Source: Lytechinus pictus (Eukaryota > Echinodermata > Echinoidea > Temnopleuroida > Toxopneustidae). Taken from it: a DNA stretch of 64,000 bases. The position numbers were made by a program, and so were the translations under genes. Shown piece by piece: positions 12,630-61,750 of the stretch. The notes beneath the pieces are model-generated. The model worked only from the letters and a program-made list of their open reading frames with translations. It ran no database searches and was not told the DNA's origin. The first letter of the stretch is position 1. Every line of letters begins with the position of its first letter. The stretch spans positions 14,558,501 through 14,622,500 of the forward strand of contig NC_087253.1 of assembly GCF_037042905.1 (NCBI RefSeq), written 5' to 3'.

Positions 12630-13030
12630 AATAAAATACTATGTCCATTGACCCAATATGACCTTTGACCATGATCATTTGACTCAAGATATGTGCAAAA
12701 CATACTTGATTACCCTTATGTCTATGTGTAGATCCATAAACTTTCAAAGTTATGATGCCAATTCAACAAATACCCCCAACACGGCCAAAGATCATAGACC
12801 TTAAATGGCCTTTGACCTTAGTCATGTGACCTGAAACTCAGGCAGGGTGATCAGTAATACTTGATTACCCTTATGTCCAAGTTTCATGAACTAGGTCCAT
12901 ATACTAGTACTTTTTTGGTTATGATATTTCAATAACTTAACCTTGGTTAAGATTTCAATGTTGACGACACCGCCGCCGCCGTTGGAAAAACGGCGCCTAT
13001 TATCTCACTCTGCTATGCAGGCGAGACAAG
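12630..13030. repeat. Dispersed repeat with TGACCTTTGACC motifs and CGCCGCCGCCG end
   Basis: Two related halves both contain ACTTGATTACCCTTATGTC (12707, 12861) and TGACCTTTGACC-like words. It ends in GACACCGCCGCCGCCGTTGG and ATCTCACTCTGC...GGCGAGACAAG, a terminus I associate with dispersed marine-invertebrate repeats. It is probably an old transposon remnant. Confidence 0.5.
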
Positions 13031-13311
13031 AACGGTAATACCAAAGGTGTGTGTATGGCATCCATCCCCATCCCACATAGTACTACTTCATCCCTCAGGA
13101 GAACGTAAACAACGGTCCACTTTTCAGAATGTATTAGAGCATCGGATAATCAAATAAATCAGATTTCAACACAAAATTGAAGTCTTTCGGTACTCAAAGA
13201 ACATTTTCTTGGAGTACACATCGCTTTTGAAAAATAATAGGTAATAATAATAACTGATGGATTCTTGACTGCACACATTCAAACTTTATGCCTCCACCAT
13301 TACAATGCCAG

Positions 13312-13442
13312 GATCCTGTAACACAAAGGTTAGCGATAAATCTTACACTCGATTTTCACGATTGATTATACATTGTAGTTAATGCAATCAATCATGAAAA
13401 TATGTTCTTCGATCATTGCTAAGCTTTGTGTTCCGGGCCCCA
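13312..13442. mobile_element. Short MITE, AACACAAAG family
   Basis: Inverted ends GATCCTGTAACACAAAGGTT and AGCTTTGTGTTCCGGGCCCC frame a 131-bp palindromic element. Relatives are at 21835-21965 and 38616-38775. Confidence 0.65.
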
Positions 13443-13444
13443 GG

Positions 13445-14340
13445 AATTCAAGTCTTTGACCTTTGACCTCCAAATCTACTCAAATCATCCTCACTCACAT
13501 ACATGTATGCATGTATGAGCTAACCCTTTAAGTTCATAACTCAATTGGTTGTTCAATTATCTCTAGAAAGGACAATGTCAGGTATATAATGACCATTGTG
13601 ACCTTTGACATCATCACGACCCCTCAAATCTAATCATATCACTGTACCTTCAACATGCACATGTGACAGAAGATTGAAGATGATCCCTCAAATGGTTCTT
13701 CATGTATCGTGAGAATGAGATATTTATGTGTATAATGACCTCTGTGACATTTGACCTTTGACCTTGTGACTCCAAAATCTAGTCCGATCATTGCCCTCCA
13801 ATGAAGATTTAAGTTAGAAATCCATCCCTCAAACAGTTATTCAGTTTTTGTGAGAACAAGACATTTGAATGTATATAACTGATTCCTCTGTGACCCTTGA
13901 CCTCATGACCCCAAATTGTAGATCATCATCTTCACTCATGTAGATATAAATATGAGCAAAGTTTGAAATAGACCCTCAAACGGGATCATCAGTTATCATA
14001 AACAAGAGATATTCTCTGGTATATAATGCCTGATGTCACCTTTAATCTTTGACCTTGTGACCTCAGAACTAATCAGATCATTGTAACTCCCAAATACATA
14101 CACGAGCCTAGTTCGAACTTGATCCCACAAATGGTTCAATTACATTGTGAGAACAGGATATTTTAATGTATATAATAACCTCTGTTATCTTAGAACTTTG
14201 ACCTTGATACCACAAAAATTTATTATATCATCATAATGCAATTTGAACCAGGTTTGTGGTTGAATTGATAAAGCAGTTATTTAGTAATTGTGATAATGGA
14301 AACGGGACGGATGGACAACCCCAAAACAAAAAGACTCCCG
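13445..14340. repeat. Tandem ~145-bp repeat with TGACCTTTGACCT cores
   Basis: About six diverged units (cores near 13454, 13600, 13748, 13891, 14038, 14199) each carry TTTGACCT/TGACC words followed by CTCAAATCTAATCATATCA-like text and GTGAGAA..GATATTTATGTGTATAATGACC. The cores resemble nuclear-receptor DR1 half-sites. Confidence 0.65.
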
Positions 14341-14395
14341 TACTAACTACATCGGGCAAGGGTAAAATGAAATCACTTTCGAGGTACCACCATTA

Positions 14396-15003
14396 CAGGG
14401 ATGCTCCGGGCTGAAAATATTTAGATCTTAATATATAGAGCAAAATTCAAAGAGCAAAATGCTGAAAATTTCATCAAAATCTGATAACAAATAGCGAAGT
14501 TATTGAATTTCAAAATTTAGCAATATATTGTGAAAAAGGTATATGCATGTAGTCATGAATATTCATTAGATGGGCTGATGATGTCACTTCCCCACTTTCC
14601 TTTTTCTTATTTTCTTACATGAAATCATAATTGTTTAATTTTTTCATACATGTGTAAATATGTCTCCCTTGTGATATAAGTTACAGCAATGAGTATCTAA
14701 TCCACGTATCAGTTTTTATTCCAATATTTTTTGTTCTTGAAGGAAAAAATATTGAATAAACCTAATTTAATATAATAAAATACAAGAGAACAAGTGGGGA
14801 TATGACATCATCAGTTTGCTCATTGAATATTCATGAAGACATGCCTCGAACTGTTTCACCAGAATAATGCAAATTTTTAATTTAAATATCAATAACTTTG
14901 TTAATCCTTGTCCAATTTTGATCAAATTTTCAGTGAACATTTTGTTTGTCTGAATTTTCTTAATCTCTTTAAATCATATTATTTTCAGCCTGGAGTACCC
15001 CTT
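14396..15003. mobile_element. TIR MITE abutting the RECQL stop codon
   Basis: Ends CAGGGATGCTCCGGGCTGAA and (reverse strand) GGGGTACTCCAGGCTGAAAA are inverted repeats of about 30 bp. The interior also has inverted ATGAATATTCAT segments near 14553 and 14825. Its right end lies within 10 nt of the RECQL TAA (15011), so the RECQL 3' UTR must run through it. Confidence 0.75.
14715..14720 (-). terminator. Candidate poly(A) signal of RECQL inside a MITE
   Basis: AATAAA on the minus strand, about 290 nt after the RECQL stop and within the TIR element at 14396-15003. Inferred only from position. Confidence 0.3.
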
Positions 15004-15010
15004 CAAACAC

Positions 15011-30384
<15,374 letters not shown>

Positions 30385-30407
30385 AGCCAAGAGAGGAAGA
30401 GGATGAT

Positions 30408-36789
<6,382 letters not shown>

Positions 36790-37760
36790 ATTGATGAAGG
36801 ATTGAAGAACGTGTACGTATCGATAACGTTCTTCTTATACATTCTTTATTCCTAAGGCTAAGACAAGTGTAAGTTTTGCTTGGCATGTTAAATCATTTAA
36901 ATTTTCATGACATGATTAACAAGATCATGCATGACAACTCAGTCTCACTCACTCTCACTCTCAGTCATACTTTTATTTTTTTTTTATGACATACCGGTCT
37001 TCAAAATTTAAACGAGTATGCATGAATGATGAATAGATATGAAGTTCAAGTTTGATTTGAAGTATCGCAAGATTCGCAACCCTGACTGTTAACTGTTCAT
37101 CATGATACTTCAAAATATCAAACTTAAACTTTTGTGGTTGATATAAAAAAGATGGGCAATTTATTATTTAGGGTTAATTTGGATCAATCTTAAGAATATT
37201 TGTTACTCAAGAAGACGGACAGAGCCCAGGCCAGGCCCACGCAGAAGTGCAGGATTTGTCAATGTCTGATTTAGTTTTTTGATTGTTTACAATACATGAT
37301 AGGTGTGCAGATGATAAATTTATGAATGAAAGTCACAGTGACACTCACACAGGTTTAACAATATAGGAGGCGGGGCATTGATAACTAAATTTATCTCATT
37401 TGCTTGCGCATGAACTGCATCATGTAGTTAATGTCTTATTCGACATCCAAATTGGGTTGTAATATTTTGGTGTATGACTTTAAGATACTTTTTGTAATTC
37501 TATTTTCCTCTATCAGTTGTGTAAGTGTAAGACCCTATTTGAATAAATACTTGAAATCATGTTTGCCTACATTGCTTGTTAGTTCGCTGTTGCCATGTCT
37601 GGTAAAGCTCTGACAGGGTTTTGTACATGTAGGCCTAACCTTAGTTCAATAATTCACATAACTGGAATATGTAAGAGGACGTCTATATTTCTAGCAAAGA
37701 ATTTATTCTGTTTATTATAGACTGTTATAGTGTAATTCTTGTGATTGTACTTTTTTTTTC
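36790..37760. other. Divergent intergenic region between the 131-aa gene and the C6orf89-like gene
   Basis: About 1 kb that should hold the promoters of both genes and the noncoding 5' exon of the C6orf89-like gene. No TATA box or clear core element could be assigned. Confidence 0.35.
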
Positions 37761-37777
37761 ATTGATCAGGTCACACG

Positions 37778-39183
37778 ATGGCAGAACGCCAACCACGTAC
37801 CCGGACGCGAATTCTAAAGGACAGTGTGGAGGAGAAAATCAACCACTTCAAAAACCTGGCACGCCAACAAGGTCTGACAAGATCTGACATCGATGACTGC
37901 ATCATTTTAGCACTCAAGGCTAACAAAAGACAAACTAAACCGGCTTCAAAATTATGGAGAAATCTAGCTCAAGGGACGATCATCTTCTCGATCATCTTGC
38001 TCTGTCTTTGGGTCATTGTCATTAACCACAAGCCAACCAAGCAATTCTTTGAACTCCTGTTTTTCAAGACGTCTTATCCAGTAATGAGAGCTGTTAGATT
38101 ACTCAGTCTACCTCTTGCAAGGAGGGTCGATTTAAGTTGTAAGTTTTGATTGATTTTGATATTTTTAAAATTCTTAAGTTTCTTTTGTATATATATCTGA
38201 AATATATGTACCTAATATTGATGTTTCTTTACAGGTTACAACCATAATTATGATTTAATATGATTTAGGTTATGCTGAGTTGATCTCTTTTTCAACTAGA
38301 AGTCTTTTTTAATAAATGATAGTTGATGTATTGCAGAATGCAGAGAAATTGTAAATTTTGGAAAGTGGATCATTTTCAAATCTTTGCCATTAATTCCAAA
38401 GGATATATTGACTTGATAGGCCTATACTTTAGTTCCATGCATTTTAAAAACAAAAGCTGCAACACATAGCCAGAACGGTTTTGAAAGGGCATGATACACA
38501 TTAACATGAATTATGGGGGAAACTGCTCATGTCAAATTTTCAGCACCACTGCAATTTTTAATTCAATCTAGGCAAAAGAGATGTAGAAGATGCAAGGAAA
38601 TATCTTAGTGTTTAAGGCCCTGTGACGCAAAGGTTTGTGAATGATCGCTAAATAAAATGTCCTACCAAGACCATCGTTGCTTGCGCATTTTACTAAGTAG
38701 ACTGACTAGGAACAAATCAGAATTCTTCTTTCATATTAGCGATTCATCTGTAATCTTTGTGTTACGGAGCCCTGGTCTGAATGAAATGTTTCGACTTAGG
38801 TGATGATTTTCTGTCAACTTTTGATTATTTTTTAGACATCTATTACTCGGAATGTGCCTTACCAAATCCCCTGTATCATGGAGCTACTGATTTACCCGAC
38901 TGCTATCCATGCACGTTTGTGTCTAGTATTGAAGTCATCGAAGGCACTTCGAGCCTTTTCAGTTTTGGACGGCCTTTCATCTTTAAGGTATCGATGATGG
39001 GTATGGTGATGATGATGATGGTGGTGGTGGTGGTGGTGGTGGTGGTGGTGGTGGTGGTGGTGGTGGCGGCGGTGGTCATGCTGATGATGACAATGATCAT
39101 GATGATCATGGTGATGGTGATGATATAGGTGATGATGATGATGTTTATGATGATGATGATAATGATGATGGTGATGATGATGG

Positions 39184-39217
<34 letters not shown>

Positions 39218-42200
39218 ATGATGATGATGGTGATGTGATGTGATGATGGTGGTGGTGGTGGTGGTGATGACGATGATGATGATGATGATGGTGATGGTGA
39301 TGGTAATAATGATGGTGATGATAATAATGATTATTTATAAGAATGGTAATCATAATCATATTTTTCTCTCATATGTCATTTTCTATGCAGGATCCAAAAG
39401 TCAATCAGTTCACATATGGCGAGATGCAGACATGGCACAGTAAGAACTGGAAGATCTTCAGTCAAACCAGAGCAGATCATATTCAGTCTTCCAATCCATT
39501 TGTACATTCAACTGCTGATCTATTTGCAGAGGAGAGAGTCGAGGATGATCTTGAACATTCTCCATTTTCATTTGAGTGGTAAACCAGGGCCCCGTCTTAA
39601 AAAGAATTGTGATTGATCCCATCAATCACAACTATGAAAAGCCAGCAATGTCAACATCTAAAATGCATGTTTATTAAAAATATTTTCTTGATATGATGTA
39701 TATTCATACATTCATTGTTTTGTTGACAATTTATTTTTGTTCACAAAGTACATTGTGCAAATTTCCTGTTGAAAAATTATGACATTGATGGATTTCCATA
39801 TAGTTGAGGTTGATCGGATCAATCGTAACTCTTTGTAAGACGGGCCCTGCTCTCTAAAATTCTAAGCTTTTATGATCTTGATACTATTTTGATTTGTATA
39901 CCTCAATGTTGATAGGAGTTTTTTTAAGATCATATTGGAAGCCAAAATAAATATAAATAGGTCAGTGGAAACTTAAAGTTTGTTAAAGTTTAATTACATA
40001 GTTGTGTTTTTCATTTTGGTTGTTATCCAAATTCTCCCCATATAATTCAGCTCAAATAATAGCCAGTTACACTCTAGGTGATTTTATTATCAATCAATCT
40101 TTACTTAGTATTTGACAGGAGAGCAGCGAGTGCTGGTAATGTGGCGTCTCATCAGGAAGGAGAGTGTTATTAGACAGTTTGGTCTATATTTTGAAGTCGG
40201 GTTTAATTTATAAACACTGGTCTAAAGTTGTGGCTTTACTATGGATAGCCAATTGTGACATTAATCTCTAAGCTCATTTGACTCTCAAATCATTCTTAAC
40301 TGTCTGGGAAGGATAAATAAGATAGATGTCTTCACCATTCAAGAATTAGGAAAGATTACAGTAAACATACCATGTGAACAAATATTGACATGTTTGGCTT
40401 CCCATAATTTTTGCACAGAGTTGGACCATGTTATACCCGGGTTCAGGATACATACCTTTGTCATTTTATTATCAAGTGTCTACCTAGGTATTAAGCACAG
40501 TAAAAGTGGAGTTATGTTATATATACACACTTGTTTTAGGTCAATTTCTATCAAAATTCTCAGTGTATTTCGCACTACTAAGTGTAGTTTAATTATTCAA
40601 CATTTGTGTTTGTGGTCATTTTCATTATCAGAATATCTTTTTTTTTTCTTTGATAGGAGAGTAGCCAGTGCTGGTAGTGTGCGTCTAGTCAGGAACCTTT
40701 GTGGTAAACCAAGCTTTATTCCTTCCGGGTCAGAGGTCATTCCTGAGATGTTCCTCATCATCGAGTCTTCCTCATCTTATCCTCATAATATGGTATGTTA
40801 ATCTTATCCTCATAACTTGGTATGTCATACTAGAGTAGTATTACAGATCCAAAGTTAAGAAGTTAAGTCAAATGTGAGGAATATTAGCCTATCTGAAACC
40901 TTTATGATATAAAAATCAGATAAAACACAAAGTTTTGAAAGAAATCCATTAACAAATTTTACGTGCAGAATATCGTGCTTAATTCTGATTAATAATGTAT
41001 TACTCATGTTTTATCATATTGCTTGGAAGAAAATGAAATTCTTAGTTTAATTTTTTGGATTCTAGTTGATTTTACAATAAGAATAATGTTGATATTGATA
41101 TTGTTAATAGTAATGATAATTACTGTATTATAAAAACATTAATAATAGTAATAGTTTTTAGTATTTTTAATTATAAAAATAATAATAATCATAAAAGGAA
41201 GTATTTACTTTGCATAATCTATCTAGATAGTCTATTTCAAGGCATATTATTTTTACCCCGGCTCTATTTAGCTTGATCAAGCTGCCATTTCCAGCACTTG
41301 GAGCATTCGAGGAAACAGTCCTACATGGGTACCCATTCACCTCACCTGGGTTGATCAAGTGAAGCACAATTTGGGAAACATGCATGCCGTAGCTGGGATT
41401 TGAACCCACTACCCTCAGATTAAAAGAGAGTCGGAACCACTAGACCGTGACATGCCCTTATCTTTATTTTGTAACCATGTTTTAATTTCCATCTCTGAAA
41501 TGCAGCCTAAACCGTCTTTCCCTGGCTATGCCTGGATATCACAATCTCACGGATCAAGAGAGATAGTCTTGTCTCCAGTCTCACAATGCAAGAACAACTG
41601 CACGGACGTCTCACTCCTACTGGAACCCGGCAACGTTTGTGAGTCTCACTTCTTTTTATAATACAAAGAGCGAATAAGCAATAGTGTGGTTGTATAAGAT
41701 TTTGCATAAGGTGAAAGAGAGATGATTGGAGAGTCTCTCTGCAATATCGTGTTCCATGTGTCTTTTTCTCCCTCTTTTCCTGTTTTACTTTCATATAGTC
41801 AATTTATCAATCAAGGTCATTTTCTTTATTAACCCTTTCCACGTGTACTTCGCACCGGCCAATGCGCACTCGATGCCACGTGAACTTCGCATTTCACGCT
41901 CAAACAAATCCATTGTTTCCCTCCCTGAATATAATTCGGCACAAAGGGGTTTGTGACCCAGCGCACAAAGAGTAAGTACCTGGGTCCCAGTTTCATAAAC
42001 CTTGTTAATAATAACAAATTTGCAATTAGTTTAAATCTACTGAATCCTTCAATCTTATTGGTTGATAGTACATTTGATTTGGAAATTGTGCAGTTGAAGT
42101 CTTTATGAAACTGGACCCCTATCTTCCCTCAAAATTTGATTTATTCTTCTGTATTTGACTTTATCATGTTGTTTATTTATACTTTGTTAATGTGAAATGG

Positions 42201-42334
42201 AAATAAAAATCTAAGTATAAATCTTTCTTTATCATATATCTGCAGTGTTCCTTGATACAAGATACTGGGAGCTTCAATCTTTTCCATTCGGAGACGGCGG
42301 CATCAGCATATCCTGTCTGGGTTCCTTTGCATGA
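37778..42334 (+). CDS. C6orf89-like single-pass membrane protein (bombesin receptor-activated protein family)
   Basis: Coding exons: 37778-38138, 38800-38987, 39391-39578, 40657-40792, 41506-41638, 42246-42334. All have GT-AG borders and closing phases, giving 364 aa (human C6orf89 is 347). Residues about 10-55 are a basic/helical cytoplasmic part. A hydrophobic segment at about 67-83 (GTIIFSIILLCLWVIVI) is the single membrane anchor, followed by the family-like stretch VRLLSLPLARR. Later landmarks also match human in order: the Cys-rich DCYPC region, a Trp-rich stretch, PEMFLIIES (human DLFIIGSG region), QCKNNC (human QCRRHC), EPGN, and a C-terminal DTRYWELQ block. The human protein is reported as a Golgi type II membrane protein; its biochemical role is uncertain. 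The ATG follows an acceptor at 37769-37770, so a 5' UTR exon lies upstream. AATAAA candidates after the stop are 43309-43314, 43470-43475 and 43798-43803. Confidence 0.87.
38616..38775. mobile_element. Short MITE, AACACAAAG family
   Basis: Inverted ends GGCCCTGTGACGCAAAGGTT and AATCTTTGTGTTACGGAGCC. It ends about 25 bp before the second coding exon of the C6orf89-like gene. Confidence 0.65.
38996..39340. repeat. (GGT)n/(GAT)n microsatellite next to a splice donor
   Basis: Begins within 10 bp of the donor at 38988: a pure (GGT)n run at about 39019-39065, then ~270 bp of GAT/GGTGAT units. In C6orf89-like intron 2. Confidence 0.95.
39585..39849. mobile_element. MITE immediately after a splice donor
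   Basis: Inverted ends CAGGGCCCCGTCTTAAAAAG and CTTTGTAAGACGGGCCCTG, each followed inward by TTGTGATTGATC-like sequence. It starts 7 nt after the third coding exon ends, so the donor GTAAAC directly abuts it. Confidence 0.8.
40108..40170 (+). pseudogene. Decayed copy of the 5' end of C6orf89-like exon 4
   Basis: TTTGACAGGAGAGCAGCGAG followed by TGCTGGTAATGTGGCGTCTC mirrors the true acceptor and exon start at 40650-40690 (TTTGATAGGAGAGTAGCCAG, then TGCTGGTAGTGTGCGTCTAG), with small indels. Similarity fades after about 55 bp. Confidence 0.7.
40186..40450. mobile_element. Degraded MITE related to 19199-20245
   Basis: Contains TATTTTGAAGTCGGGTTTAA at the left and ACCCGGGTTCAGGATAC at the right, inverted relatives of the 19199 element ends, with an interior TAAAGTTGTGGCTTTACTAT like the 20180 region. 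Confidence 0.5.
41208..41457 (-). mobile_element. tRNA-derived SINE, second family
   Basis: The minus strand starts with a tRNA-like head: A box CGGTCTAGTGGTTCCGAC (about 41430-41447) and B box GGGTTCAAATCCC (41395-41407). A body containing CCCAGGTGAGGTGAATGGGT follows, ending GGGGTAAAAATAATATGCC. It lies in C6orf89-like intron 4. The head is not a complete tRNA. Confidence 0.78.
41661..41740. repeat. Fragment of the 1785-2790 hairpin element
   Basis: ACAAAGAGCGAATAAGCAAT and GATTTTGCATAAGGTGAAAG match the left half of the hairpin at 1787-1865 with substitutions. It lies just after an exon of the C6orf89-like gene. Confidence 0.6.
41985..42121. mobile_element. MITE, TTTCATAAA family
   Basis: Inverted ends GGGTCCCAGTTTCATAAACC and CTTTATGAAACTGGACCCC. 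Similar ends occur at 43935-44067 and 46430-46562. Confidence 0.7.
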
Positions 42335-42547
42335 TCATAGGCATCTACTCAGTCCTAGAACCTTGCAGAGTCCATCCATCTTGCAGCCCGTCAGATATTC
42401 CAAGTTCGAAGACCAGCAATGCATGAGATTTTAGACAGGGAAGAGTGGCTCAGCTCGAGACCACCAGCCATTGTGTGTGAATGTGTATGGGGATAGGCTA
42501 CGATAAAGGTGTGAAAAAGAGATTTGGGGGATGAGCAAGAGGGCGCC

Positions 42548-42758
42548 ATGACATATGCTCTGGCGACAATTGCTTATAGATGGAAAATCTGCATGTCAAG
42601 CCAAACCTAAAACGTATCCTCCAACACTAAAACCCTAATCCTTAACTTTATATTATTCTGAACCTGAAACTCTATTATTACAATCCTAACTCAAACCCTT
42701 TGCCCTCTGAGATATGAAGACCAGAGGAAATGTCGCAGGAGCAAATGTTGTGTCACCG
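42548..42758. repeat. Dispersed ~215-bp repeat, copy 2
   Basis: Same orientation and order as 24126-24345 (GACATATGCTCTGGCGACAA ... GGAGCAAATGTTGTGTCACC). It falls in the 3' UTR of the C6orf89-like gene. Confidence 0.65.
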
Positions 42759-43934
42759 AGCAATGCGGGAGTCTCATGCCAAACTAAGGCTTGTGAAATT
42801 CACATGTCTGGCTCATTCTGGTACCTTAACTGGGATGTGCTGGAGGACATTTCATCAACATTTGTATTTCTCTCTGAGGAGTTGTCAGTTCTGACAATAA
42901 CTATCCTTGATTTTGATTGGACGGGAAGCATGTGTGTGTGTGTGTGACTGTTACTATGGTTGCTGTCAGATAAAACATGTTTTGTCAGAATTTTTTTTAG
43001 AAAAGTCCTTTATAAATCCCTACCTTGTCAGAGAAGAGTTCAGTAGAATCTGATCGATATCTAATGTCAATGTAAGCACTTACAGATTTTGATATTAAGT
43101 GCTCTATAAATGCAATATTATATTAAGTTGGTTGTTGCCAGCAAGATATAGCCGATAACATGATACATCGCAGTCTGAAAATTAGGATAGCAAGGAAGGG
43201 ATGAAAGTAAGGCTTTCATTTGTGCTTGTACAAGAAATGCAGGCATTTGGGTACCGACTTACTAAATTCTGAGTTGAAGGAAAGAAATACAGAGCAGCAT
43301 TTATGGTCAATAAATGATTAATTTTTCATAATCAACAATATTTCGGTCATATCGTGTTCCCACAATATATCAACAATCATGTATCGGGTAACCATTACAG
43401 TATATGCAATATTATTTTCAACATTTCATTATTTCGTTTATAAGATTTATATATTTTGAGATTCACTGAAATAAAGCAATCAAAGGCCATCGATTTAATA
43501 TTTTATCATGTATAGCATAGAATGAAGTGCCCAAGACAAACACAAAAACATTTGGCATTGTACATTCATGATTCTGTATTTTTTGTATTATTTTGGGCTC
43601 GTCATAATCAAGGATCTACATTACGAGAGTCCTTTTTTTTTTCTTGTATTTAATGTATGATAGTGGTTCCCAGTTTACTTTTTTTTTTAAGTGCTACATA
43701 TAGGATGCCAACATATTTGCAAAGTACTATTTTCTGTGATTTGTATTTTTCTATGTACATGTTATTAAAAGAGAAATTGGTCATTTTTTTATCAAAGAAT
43801 AAATATACCTTTTAGATTTCTTGTATGCAATTCTTATTTTCATTTTTCTTCTTTTTTATTGCTTTTCTCTCTCCCCGTGTTTCTCCGTCCTATTTTCTCT
43901 ACTACCGTTTCCCTCCAATTCTCTCTCTCCCCCA

Positions 43935-44067
43935 CTGGGGCTCGTTTCATAAAGAACTCTCATAATGCCAACATGGCTCAGCAGCCAATCAGAATCAAGG
44001 TTGCCATGGTAGTTGCCATAATGGCAAAATTACAACAGTTGCAAGTCCTTTATGAAACGAGCCCCAG
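43935..44067. mobile_element. MITE, TTTCATAAA family
   Basis: Inverted ends CTGGGGCTCGTTTCATAAAG and CTTTATGAAACGAGCCCCAG form a near-perfect terminal repeat. The interior has GTTGCCATGGTAGTTGCCAT. Confidence 0.82.
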
Positions 44068-44069
44068 GT

Positions 44070-45300
44070 CTTTCTCTTATCATCTCCCTCTCTTCCAATA
44101 CTTTATTCATAATACCTCCTCATTTTTCACTTCTATCACTAGTTTCATTGAGAAATAAGATTGTTCCATTCTCTACTTTGGAAAGCCAGGCAATCATTAT
44201 GGACAGGTTCCCCCAATTCGATATTTTTGTTTGCGCAAGGACAGTGGATACATGCTTATTTATAGTCCCTCATTTTTCACTTCTATCACTACAATATCAT
44301 TTAGAAATGTATTAGATTGTTCCAATCAAACTTGATTTTTGGAAATCCAGGCAATCCTTCAGGGACGTATGTCCCCAAAATTCACATATTTTTTGTTTGC
44401 GCAAGGGCAGTCGGTGGATATGAATTTTCTTCATGAAGAATCTTCATAGCTTCATTTATGAAGAATTAGGACATCCATGGCTTTCCATAGTTAAGTTGAT
44501 TATATTTATCACAAGTCTTTGGAACACTTGGTCAATATCCATTTCAAATTTATGGCTACTTCAAACCATTGTTATCCCATTACAGGATAGGAAATGGGTC
44601 AGAATGTAAAATTCTGGGACCAGTGGACCACAGATGATGTTCTTATACAAGGCCTCATCAGAAAGATTGTAAATGATTAAAATCTGTTTAATTCTCAAAT
44701 AAGGAAAGCCAGTGAAGCCAATTTCATAAGTTAGACTATACAAAGTGTAATTCAATTGTATAGTACACAGAGAATTGGGTATTGACTACTATGCACATAA
44801 ATAATGCTTCTGAGAGATGATCTAGGCTTGTGCCAATCATACTCTCTGGAAAGAGGGACGATGCTTCCATCTGGCTTTCCATATGCTTTTTTAATAACAA
44901 TATCTCTAGTGACAGGGCGATTGGGGCACTTTGCAGTAAGACTTGCAATTAAACACAATCCAATATATCACATGCAAGTCCCAAATGCATGCATCTGATT
45001 GGTTGAAAAGTAGTTTCATTTGATTGCAACTCAAAATATTGCATGCAAGTCTCAAACAAATGTAATTGATTGGTTGAAATGAAAATCATTTTTTTTTTTT
45101 TGTTATAGGAATTACGTTGGATAGAGAATCAAAATATCACATGCAACTCCCAAATGTGTGCATCTGATTGGGTGAAATCAAGTTGTCTTTGATTGGAGTT
45201 GGGTTTGATTACAGCTCTTACTGGAACAGACCTCTTGACACCGAGTTTGCCATAATCGCTAGAGTGTGCACCAAAGCCACACACAAATATTCAACAGAGA
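44070..45300. other. Intergenic between convergent genes
   Basis: No gene seen. Two diverged copies of a block (CTCATTTTTCACTTCTATCA, 44120 and 44270, followed by AGATTGTTCCA and CAGGCAATC) form a ~155-bp tandem repeat. A second weak tandem repeat at 44938-45190 carries CACATGCAA(G/C)TC..CAAATG..TGATTGGTTGAAA units. Confidence 0.5.
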
Positions 45301-45332
45301 AACAAAACATGAAGTGAATTTACATATTGTAT

Positions 45333-45338
45333 TTATTC
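45333..45338 (-). terminator. Poly(A) signal AATAAA of RPS16
   Basis: AATAAA on the minus strand, about 158 nt after the RPS16 stop codon. It is the first canonical signal downstream and gives a short 3' UTR typical of ribosomal protein mRNAs. Confidence 0.6.
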
Positions 45339-45495
45339 CGTCTTACGATGCAACCACAATTGCCGTCATGAGCAAATAGCGCATGAAACCCCCCACAGCC
45401 GATGAGTGTGTCCGTAGACCAAGACCTCAATGACAAGACCTTGGACCAGTGTCCCCCCTATGGTACCAGTATCACCAGAGCCATCCTTCCTGGTG

Positions 45496-61472
<15,977 letters not shown>

Positions 61473-61607
61473 TGTTCTGTATCAAAATATAATTAATAAA
61501 CAGATAAATATTATTTGATTTTGATTGAAAGGCATTAATTGCATGGTAAAGGTGCACGCTTAGAACAATAATTCGGTTTATGAGACGGTATTTCATTGAT
61601 CGTGTAC

Positions 61608-61636
61608 CTGATTTGTGGTTGACCCTGAAAAGGAAG
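61608..61636 (-). promoter_or_regulatory. Candidate TOP first exon of RPS16
   Basis: On the minus strand a pyrimidine run (CTTCCTTTTC) starts a 29-nt segment that ends in a donor (CAG/GTACACG). The start-codon exon is preceded at 61477-61478 by an acceptor (GATACAG), leaving AACA before the ATG. Joining them gives a 33-nt 5' UTR starting C plus pyrimidines, the form expected of a translationally regulated TOP mRNA. The implied intron is 131 nt. A CACGTG E-box lies just upstream (about 61650). There is no transcript evidence. Confidence 0.45.
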
Positions 61637-61750
61637 TTGAACGGGTTTCACGTGGTAAGGTCAAACGATATCAAGATAATCCGATACATAACTGTATCGA
61701 TAATCACAGATCCCCCTGGCCCTCAGATCAGCTGAGCTGACTAGTCAGAG

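Noticed and set aside
38892..39359. 155-codon His-rich frame
   Set aside because: Antisense to a GAT/GGT microsatellite, ending inside the antisense of a real exon.
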